DNA of 64,000 nucleotides, from contig JASAND010022311.1 of NCBI GenBank assembly GCA_030248195.1, positions 1-64,000 on the forward strand, written 5' to 3'. The notes beneath the pieces are model-generated. The model did not search any database. It had not been told where the DNA came from and saw only the letters and a list, made by a program, of their open reading frames with translations. The DNA is from Trissonchulus latispiculum. Lineage: Eukaryota; Nematoda; Enoplea; Enoplida; Ironidae. Below are positions 57,201-64,000 of this stretch, piece after piece (position 1 is the first letter of the stretch; each line of letters starts with the position of its first letter). Made by a program: the position numbers and the translations under genes.

Positions 57201-58226
57201 ACGAAACGTCTATCCACATTGTCTGTGAGTGCGCTGCCCTCACAACAAAACGTTTAGAGTACCTTAGAGATACCATAGTGGACCCAGGTACCCTTATGAC
57301 CATCTTTCCCTATGAGCTGCTAAAATTCGCTAAAGTTAGCGGGCAGCAAGAAAGACTTCTGGGGTATCCACAAGTACCCTAGACACTGTTTGTGGAGTAA
57401 TACTCAACAATTAGCTCTTTCAGCCTTTGTACTGTAATGTAGCCGTTGTTAGTGGTGTCGTGGCTATTGTACAATTGTCGTGTTTTGCATTGTAACTATT
57501 GTTTTGTAAATGTATGTAATGTATGTATGCAAACTGAGTTGCGTGTAAACCCCCCGGGCCGACAGATTGATGCCAATGATACCTTGTGGACCTGAAAACG
57601 GATACCCCTGAATATCGGGACGCAAAGCCTCAAACCAGAGGCATCACAGTGGGATGATCCTATCCTGCTGGAGTTGAACCATGCAAATGGATCGACTGTC
57701 CCGCCCCTAAATAAAACCCTAAGTAAGTGCTCGAATTTTGTGCCTGCTACGAGCTTTAGAACACAAACATAGCGCTCAATATTCTTTGAAGTGATGGGTC
57801 TGATTTGCGGGGGGGGGTGGGCCGTTAACGTGCAGAGCATAGTTTTTGGTCTGACAACAGAGAGTGTGCCTAGTGGCATACTCTTATATTATGTACTCTT
57901 GATGAAACTTAGTAAGTTATAGAGAAGGTTTTTTTAATCCCTAGCAAATCACGCCGTGTTAGTATATATGATTCTTTATTACAAAGACGTGATTTAGCCC
58001 CGCGGCCGCCCAACCCCGATGCCGCGTCCACATACAACAGGTATTACATCTGTCACACCGATGCTGATGCGTACAAGCGGCTACGCCGTGACAGGATTAG
58101 TAGGCATTCAATACATATGACGCAAGAATTTGGTCGGCACACGGTTAAATCAAAAGAGTCTATATCTACTAGTTTGAAAAGACTGTACAAGAATGTACGT
58201 ATATACGTACTACGCGATTTTCCTCA

Positions 58227-58306
<80 letters not shown>

Positions 58307-61300
58307 GTAAAACCGGGTAATAAGGGACAGATTTTTCGTGAAGGTAATAAGGGACAGAAAAGTAAAGAGCAAATAACTTTTGATTGGTTGGGCGGATTTT
58401 CGTCATGCAAAATTCATTGCAAAGCTCGTCACGTGCTCAGTCACGTGTTCAAAAAATGATAGCAGTTGGCCAACAACGCACTTGCAACAATATTTTCAAG
58501 ATGATGTCCCTTATTAGCCGGAAAAATTTGCTGTCCCTTATTGCCCGGTTTTACCCTATATATATATATATATATAGACCTGTGGCATGCAAAGGACTAA
58601 AGTCCTTGTAACGCACGCCCCCGCATAAACGTTTTAAGCTGAGATTCTGCATTTAAAAGCTTTTCCTTAAACATACTCAGCGAAGAACATGTTACTACGT
58701 CATCAGGTAATGAGTTCCAAACATTACAAATTCTATAAAAGAAATTATGTCCAGTTTTAGATTTGCGAAACTGCCTAGATCTGATGTGTAAGCAGTTATG
58801 GCCCCTCGTCCCTGCGTCAGACGAATAAGTAAAATACTCATCAAATGAACAATCATAAGCATTATAAACAATATTATGCATGAGATGAAGATCATACAAA
58901 AGGCGCCTCAGTTCTAAAGATTGCAAACCACACCGTAGAAGCCGTTCTTTGTAAGGCAACATTTCAAGCCCACGTAATCGTTTGGTAAAACTACGCTGAA
59001 CATTTTCAATAGCATCAATGTCCTTTAGTAGATACGGGGACCAAATCTGAGTGCAATATTCAAGGATAGGCCGCACATACGTTACGAATAATTTTACTTG
59101 CAGTTTAATGTTTCTACTGTGAAAACTCCGAAATATAATGCCAACTCGCTGATTTGCCTCTGCTCTTAAAAAACTAATGTGTTTTGAAAAACTTAAATCA
59201 TCACTAATTAGTATACCAAGATCCCGCATAAGATTAACTTCAACGATACCTTCCCCACCCAAAGCATATGCACGCTTAACATTACGATATCCAATATGCA
59301 AAACACCACATTTACTCACAACAACACTCATTTGCCACTTACTAGTCCAGTCCTTCACTAAATCTAAATTTGCCTGAAGGACATCACCGCCATTATTCCG
59401 ATTTACTACCGTAAAAAATTTTGCATCATCGGCAAAAAGACGGGTTTCAATCGTCAAGTTTTCTGGCAGATCATTAATATATATTACAAATAAAATTGGA
59501 CCTAACACCGAACCTTGGGGAACACCACTCGTAACAGGTAACCATGAAGACGTAGACGTTTTCAATTTAACCCGTTGAAGGCGACCACTCAAGAAGGCTC
59601 TAATCCACTCCAAAAGCTTCCCTCGTATTCCACAAGCATCAAGCTTGGACAGTAGTTTACAATGTGACACAGTATCAAATGCACGCATAAGATCAACATA
59701 AATTAGATCAACACAATCCCCATTATCCCATGCTTCAATCCAATTTTGAGTACATTCAAGCAATTGTGTTAAAGTGGATTTATTTTTAACAAAACCATGC
59801 TGACATTTACTAATTAGGCGTTGACTTTTAAAATGATTTACAACGAAGGGTTTCACAACTCGTTCCATAGCTCTACAGCACCCAGAAGTTACATTTACGG
59901 GTCGATAATTTTTTGGATCCTTAGTATCACCTTTTTTATAGATTAGCTTAGCTGATTTTCGTTCCACTCCACCCTCATTTTCTTTCAAGTTTCTCTCTCC
60001 ATTTCTAGCCGTTTTCAAGTATGAAAAGTTAAGTGACGGCTTCTGGCACATTCTTTCATGTGTACGTTTGTTTTGATATATATAATCATTTTTCTTGAGA
60101 ATAATACAAACCTAATTTAGCTCTTCTTTGTTTTCTAGGTTAATCACTTTCGCAATGTTCATAAGATTCATGTAAGTGGAACTGATGTCCCTGAGCCTCT
60201 GGGCACATTTGAGGAACTGTCCACGGTTTGCAGGATTCCGCCTTCGTTGCTGAAAACAATTGAAACTGCTGGTTATAAGAAACCTACGCCTGTTCAAATG
60301 CAAACCATTCCACTTATGGCTGCTGTGAGTTTTCATGTTTTGATGCTCAGTATAAGTGTATAAATATGCCGTATAAGTGTAAGTGATGAATTTATGCTAA
60401 TGTTTCTGATAGGGATGTTTACTTTTTATTGTGTTGGTAAGAAGTGCCACAGGCACTTTTGATTTTGGCTGCCACAAGAGAAACTTTTATTTTATGCGGG
60501 TAAAAATTGAAGAAAAGCTAGTCTCCAATAAGAAAATTGCTAAAATCCTATAACTTTCGCGCCGTCGGTGCGAGTTCTATAGATTTGTGGAATACAGTAA
60601 GATAGTTTTTCGAATATTCGGGAGAGGGTGAGTGTCGATGAGGGAAAGTGTTTTGCAAAAATGAGCTAAGAAATAGTTTTTTGTCATATTTTGCATGGAG
60701 AAGCGCTGAAAAATCTCCCAAAACTATGTGGATTTCGGCTGAAAATAGATATTTAGGGAAAATCGGAAATGTTTGAAAATTTACCTATTTTTGACAGAAA
60801 TTTGGACACCCAAAAAATCCCTGAGCAGCACAAATTTTGCGATGGGACTATTTAGGGGGTGGCAGATAATTGCGGGAGGGGTGAGGCCCGCCTCCTGGAA
60901 AAAATACCCTGTTTCAATTATTTCTAAGATTAGATAATATGTACATTCCTGCTATCTAGCGATAAAACACCTTTATATACTTCTTGTTTATATGTTTTGT
61001 GTTACTTAGTATATAGCAACTGGCTTATTCCATTGGTGTTTCAGAATCGGGAACTTTTGGTCAGCGCGCCGACTGGGTCCGGTAAGACGGCTGCCTTTCT
61101 CATTCCGATTCTTTCCCAGCTCAACTCCAAAAAGAGTTGCCCCGGAATAAAAGCCCTTATCCTGGAACCTACCAGAGAACTAGCTAGTCAGGTGCCCCCA
61201 TTTTATTAAAGTTGCTTGCTCAATTATGTTTAAACGGCTTCAAGCGTTTTTATAACTTAGCGACTGTTTTGCTACAGAAAATTTTGGTACGAAAGTAAGT

Positions 61301-63756
61301 ACGAAAAATACTCTTTTTATAAATCTAAATTGTTTTAAAATGCACATGCGTTCTTCACATATTGAATAATAAACAGTTAGGCTTATTGTAGACTTTTCGT
61401 GAATGCCTACGACTTTCTGAAGGTCTAAAGGTGCGAATTCATTTTCTGCGCAGTACAACAAAAACTGTTGGAAAGAAAGTTGGTGAGTTCGTGAGATAAA
61501 TTCTTACTTGAGTTTAGTTTGTTCACTATTGTTTGTACGCTTCTAATTTGTTGCTGTGATCTAAAGCACCCTGAAATATTGTTAAGTTGTTTTGTAGTTT
61601 TATTATACTTTACTTTGATGAAATTATGTAACTTTTATTTTTTTCAGATATCCTGGTCGCCACTCCAAATCGGTTGGTATTTCTACTGAAGCAGGAATCC
61701 TGTTCTTTGAGTTTAAACAACTTGCACTGGATGATCGTTGATGAGTCGGATAAACTGTTTGAAACAGGACAACGAGGATTTCGTCAGCAGGTCTGATTTT
61801 CACCTTATACTATATCAGATGAATTTCTGGCTGTGAAACTCTTCTTGGTGATTGTATAAAATGCAGGACTGCTGAAAACTTGGTATATTTACAGACATTA
61901 AATAATATTAATAAGATGCAAAGATTGAGGTAAGCATTAAGACAACTCATTGTATCTCCTTTCGTCTTAATTTTCCTGAATTGCACTGTTGTTACATTTC
62001 AATGCAACGGGCCTGCGCACGAAGATAACAACAACCATGAACGACTTGACCTATGGCAGTATATATGCCTATGCCTATGTCTATGCTCAGTTGCGTAGAC
62101 AGGAGGGGAATGGGTGGTGGGGTGGGAATCCCCCCGAAATTGTGGACCCCCAGAATTTTTCCTGCCATATGCCATATTATGTAAAACTCAAATTTTTCAA
62201 AAACTTCGCGTTTTTGACGCGATTTTTATTGTACTATCATAATTCTTGTTCGGCACGCCAAAATAAGTACTCGGTGAGGTTTGACCAGCTTCTGCATCAT
62301 TTGCGTGCTTGAAAACGTTGTAGAAAGGTCCACAAAGGTCATGAATTAGAACAATTTTAAGCTATTCCTATTAGAGCATATAATGAGATGTTATCCTATA
62401 CTTGGAAGGTTGTAACTACTAACTTGTTGTGCTACATTAAATAGACTAAAAGTCTAATGTTGTGTCCGCCGCGATCTCCGAATCTAACAGGTTATGGGCC
62501 CAGCCCAAGTATCTTCTGCATAACATTTTGCGCAAATGAAATATACTGGATGCCAGCCCATGTCTCGTGTGAAAACGAAGCTTTACTCAGTGGAGAATAG
62601 ACTTTGTGGTTGGTATATCTACCCGATTATGGAATATGGGAAAGACAGAGACATCTTTTGATTGACTAATTCAGGAGGATAGCTCGCCAAAGTAATGATC
62701 TATTTGTGTCTGTCTTCTTTGATTAGACAAAGAGTGACATAATGCCGATAATGTACAGTGTCGCGATGACATTCATGCGTTGCGTTGCCGACAGCAACAA
62801 ATTTTCCTGAAAGTTCTATATACACTGCTGTGCGCAGCTGACCACTGTTGGTGGTGTGGCATGGATTGAAAGAGATCCTGTGCGAGATTTTCTCGTTGAT
62901 AAAGAGCTTCTGGAAATTGGTGGCATGAATGCATGGCATTGGGGTAGAACATGCTTATGTGCAGGTTCCCATGTCATTGGATTTTATTGGTTTGCGACGA
63001 AGGTATATTGTATGGTGCGAGCTGATTGTCGAAATGTGTGAACGAAAGTATTTGGGAAAACGACCAAAGCAGGAAAAATGCTTGCAACAGGGGAGCTGGA
63101 GAGTTTAGTGCGGCACTATAACAAAATAAAGTACAGCCAACAAGTTCGAAAGAGTTGCATTCTTCAGTGGGAGCCGGCCGACGTATGAAGCTCACTTTAA
63201 AAGTGCAACGAAACAGAACGCTTTATAAAAATTACTATTTCTTAAACTACAGCTAATTTAAACGGCACTGTTTGCTCTACTAGCTAAGTGGGAGTATTAG
63301 ACAAGTAGCTATTAGAGCATATAGTGAGATGTTATCCTATACTTGGAAGGTTGTAACTACTAACTTGTTGTGCTACATTAAATAGACTAAAAGTCTAATG
63401 TTGTGTCCGCCGCGATCTCCGAATCTAACAAATTTCTCATCAGATCCCTCCAAAATTACTGCATCTCCCCTCTCGAATTTTTTTCTGGCTACGCTAGTGC
63501 CTATGCTGTTTCGGATCCACTTGACAACCCAACCGCAGACATAAAACCTACTATTTTTGTTTTATATTTCAGAAACTTTTTGTTATATTATTAAACTTCT
63601 AATTTTGTTGATGTTTCAGTTAGCGACGATTTATCAGGCGTGTAGCGATAGCCTCAGTGTTCGTAGAGCCTTTTTCAGTGCCACCTTTAGCCCAGATGTG
63701 GAAAAGTGGTGCCAGCTCAATTTGGATAATGTTGTCAATGTTTGGATTGGTCAAAG
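54232..63756 (+). CDS. DDX52: DDX52/Rok1-type DEAD-box RNA helicase, first nine exons (3' end outside window)
   Basis: Exons: 54232-54318, 54644-54725, 56050-56123, 60139-60324, 61045-61191, 61212-61294, 61454-61482, 61648-61790, 63620-63756, all phase-compatible. It starts [21 protein letters not shown], as in DDX52. Exon 4 has the Q motif ([18 protein letters not shown]); exon 5 has motif [10 protein letters not shown] (150-158) and Ia PTRELASQ; exon 8 has ATPNRL and motif II as DESD (261-264); exon 9 has motif III SAT (297-299). The DESD variant is normal for this family. The protein is an ATP-dependent RNA helicase of nucleolar 18S rRNA/40S subunit assembly. Exon 6 (61212-61294) is the least certain call: its acceptor is weak, and a shorter version from 61278 is possible. 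Motifs IV-VI lie beyond 64000. Confidence 0.92.
54920..55354. mobile_element. TTTCAG-rich element with 8-bp duplication
   Basis: Flanked by CCCACCGT on both sides (54912-54919, 55355-55362). Ends AGTGTTGTTTCAGT and ACTGAAACAT are imperfect inverted repeats. Both subterminal regions consist of the hexamer TTTCAG with GTCGG interspersed. 435 bp, non-coding, in DDX52 intron 2. The 8-bp duplication suggests the hAT superfamily. Confidence 0.82.
55425..55800. repeat. Probable decayed MITE
   Basis: Left GCAGGGGCGGATCCAGTG and right CCTGGATGCGCCAGTG are partly complementary; the interior contains GGGTGCCCCCCGTCG and GGGGGCTCGGCCCC blocks like other G/C-block elements in the window. No target duplication was seen. 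In DDX52 intron 2. Confidence 0.5.
56522..57739 (+). mobile_element. 5'-truncated LINE 3' end inserted in the MITE
   Basis: Flanked by the 13-bp direct repeat GTGCTCGAATTTT (56509-56521, 57727-57739, the second copy lying at the right end of this interval). The 3' end reads CCCCTAAATAAAACCCTAA with an AATAAA signal. It carries the RNase H frame described separately. Confidence 0.8.
56560..57382 (+). pseudogene. LINE RNase H domain and C-terminal zinc motif (truncated ORF2)
   Basis: The open frame is 56480-57382, but retroelement sequence begins near 56522-56560. It shows RNase H features: [17 protein letters not shown] (E), [10 protein letters not shown] (D), [19 protein letters not shown] (late D), and then GPEPAVSIS and a CCHC motif [19 protein letters not shown]. 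The first RNase H aspartate and all endonuclease/RT domains are missing. RNase H plus this zinc motif is typical of I/R1-type LINEs, unlike the other LINEs in the window, which lack RNase H. Confidence 0.8.
58229..58303. repeat. TA dinucleotide microsatellite
   Basis: About 37 TA repeats; continues at 58557-58576 beyond the inserted MITE. The tyrosine/isoleucine frames across it are artefacts. Confidence 0.92.
58304..58556. mobile_element. TA-flanked MITE inserted in the TA microsatellite
   Basis: Ends GGGGTAAAACCGGGTAATAA and TTATTGCCCGGTTTTACCC are inverted repeats; the unit GGTAATAAGGGACAG occurs twice at the left and in complement at the right. Flanked by TA, as for Tc1/mariner-type elements. 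253 bp, non-coding. Confidence 0.82.
58577..60060 (-). mobile_element. 5'-truncated LINE (CR1/jockey-like), RT region and 3' end
   Basis: Minus-strand LINE fragment in DDX52 intron 3. The 3' end reads GACTTTAGTCCTTTGCATGC, then CACAGGTC and TA repeats shared with the microsatellite at 58557-58576. The 5' end near 60060 is a truncation: endonuclease and ORF1 are absent. Confidence 0.8.
58597..60051 (-). pseudogene. LINE reverse transcriptase (ORF2 C-terminal part)
   Basis: Open 484-aa frame. RT motifs: [10 protein letters not shown], motif [13 protein letters not shown], motif [14 protein letters not shown], motif C FADDAK, and the downstream [13 protein letters not shown] and AGTRGHN segments. 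It is a different family from the LINE at 4105-8797 but has the same domain layout. The frame is intact, but without its endonuclease it cannot mobilise alone. It lacks a 5' region, so the first residues are probably flanking sequence. Confidence 0.85.
60420..60960 (+). other. Repeat-like sequence in DDX52 intron 4
   Basis: It contains TTTCGCGCCGTCGGTGCGAG and stretches resembling other CGCGCCG-block repeats in the window (near 47440 and 55530). No ORF, no clear ends. Confidence 0.4.
62371..62488 (+). repeat. Left LTR-like direct repeat
   Basis: Nearly identical to 63313-63429; ends in TCTAACA directly before the GGTTATGGGCCCAG primer-site motif. Confidence 0.65.
63313..63429 (+). repeat. 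Right LTR-like direct repeat
   Basis: Partner of 62371-62488, preceded by the purine motif AAGTGGGAG. Confidence 0.65.
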
Positions 63757-64000
63757 GTTGGCGCGTATTTTTGCTGTAAACGTTTCCATCGACGCTTCCA
63801 AGCTTTTTATTAAAATGTTTTTCTGTTTGGCCTAGTGGTTTGTAGATGTTTGGAAATCTATTGTTCTTTTGAGTACAAAACATTTTGATTCACATAAACC
63901 AGATAAATAACCAGATCATAAATTGTACCAGTTCTATATTTTTACAAAGACTAGGTAGGCTTTAAGATTTTGTGTGTAACTTTGTTTTGATTGTAGAAAT

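Larger units (their letters stand above)
56338..57901. mobile_element. CAAGAGTACATAAT-family MITE, member 5, split by a LINE fragment
   Basis: Ends CAAGAGTACATAATATAAG and CTTATATTATGTACTCTTG; flanks ATGAAAA and ATGAAAC are a near-perfect 7-bp duplication. Without the LINE piece (56522-57739) the element is about 346 bp, the family's normal size. In DDX52 intron 3. Confidence 0.85.
62371..63429 (+). mobile_element. Miniature copia-like LTR element (TRIM-like)
   Basis: Direct repeats of about 118 bp at 62371-62488 and 63313-63429 contain TGTTATCCTATACTTGG and end in CGAATCTAACA. Right after the first repeat, GGTTATGGGCCCAG resembles the copia-type primer-binding site; AAGTGGGAG, a short polypurine tract, lies shortly before the second repeat (about 63285). 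The ~820-bp interior has no intact gag or pol. Located in DDX52 intron 8. Exact LTR starts are uncertain, because the repeats begin a little upstream of the TG. Confidence 0.6.

Noticed and set aside
58117..58459. ORFs of repeated Tyr-Ile on both strands
   Set aside because: They are translations of the (TA)n microsatellite.

Overview
This window is eukaryotic, almost certainly from an invertebrate animal. It carries multi-exon genes with GT/AG introns, a moderately AT-rich background, and dense, nested transposable elements. The clade cannot be named from the sequence. No prokaryotic operon, CRISPR array, tRNA or rRNA gene was recognised. Four host genes lie on the + strand: (1) the 3' end of a BAZ1/ACF1-like chromatin-remodelling subunit (12506-17393: end of a PHD finger, acidic linker, divergent bromodomain); (2) the 5' half of a CYP4-type cytochrome P450 (31696-37246), lacking I-helix, ExxR and haem-Cys exons; (3) a complete 12-exon KIN17 gene (40657-52509, 403 aa); (4) the first nine exons of a DDX52/Rok1-type DEAD-box helicase (54232-63756), running off the right edge.

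Region 1-12.2 kb is retroelement-dominated. A broken, 3'-truncated LINE copy reads rightward (1-3225) and a nearly full-length copy of the same family reads leftward (4105-8797). Its ORF1 is remarkable: an N-terminal PHD-like C4HC3 finger, a NADAR (YbiA-like ADP-ribose glycosidase) domain and two CCHC knuckles. ORF2 is an APE-type endonuclease plus reverse transcriptase with one frameshift. The leftward LINE sits at the junction of two anonymous repeat segments (A, 3245-4104; B, 8798-12157). A second copy of the same A+B unit lies at 17553-25775, uninterrupted at that junction but split inside A by another element.

That other element (17865-21659) is a Penelope-like retroelement of the Naiad type: N-terminal GIY-YIG endonuclease with CCHH residues, a CxC linker motif, and a complete telomerase-like RT. 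It has one in-frame TGA between the endonuclease and RT parts, seven GC hairpins directly after the RT stop, and a perfect 42-bp target-site duplication whose empty site is preserved at 3518-3559.

From 26 to 64 kb the introns and intergenic spaces are packed with non-autonomous DNA elements, many with readable termini: five members of a CAAGAGTACATAAT family, three ~1-kb TTAA-flanked elements, a 1.24-kb foldback, hAT-like elements with 8-bp duplications, TA-flanked elements, a copia-like miniature LTR element, and two LINE 3' fragments. The host genes appear unrelated to one another functionally; they are ordinary housekeeping or detoxification genes in a repeat-rich neighbourhood.
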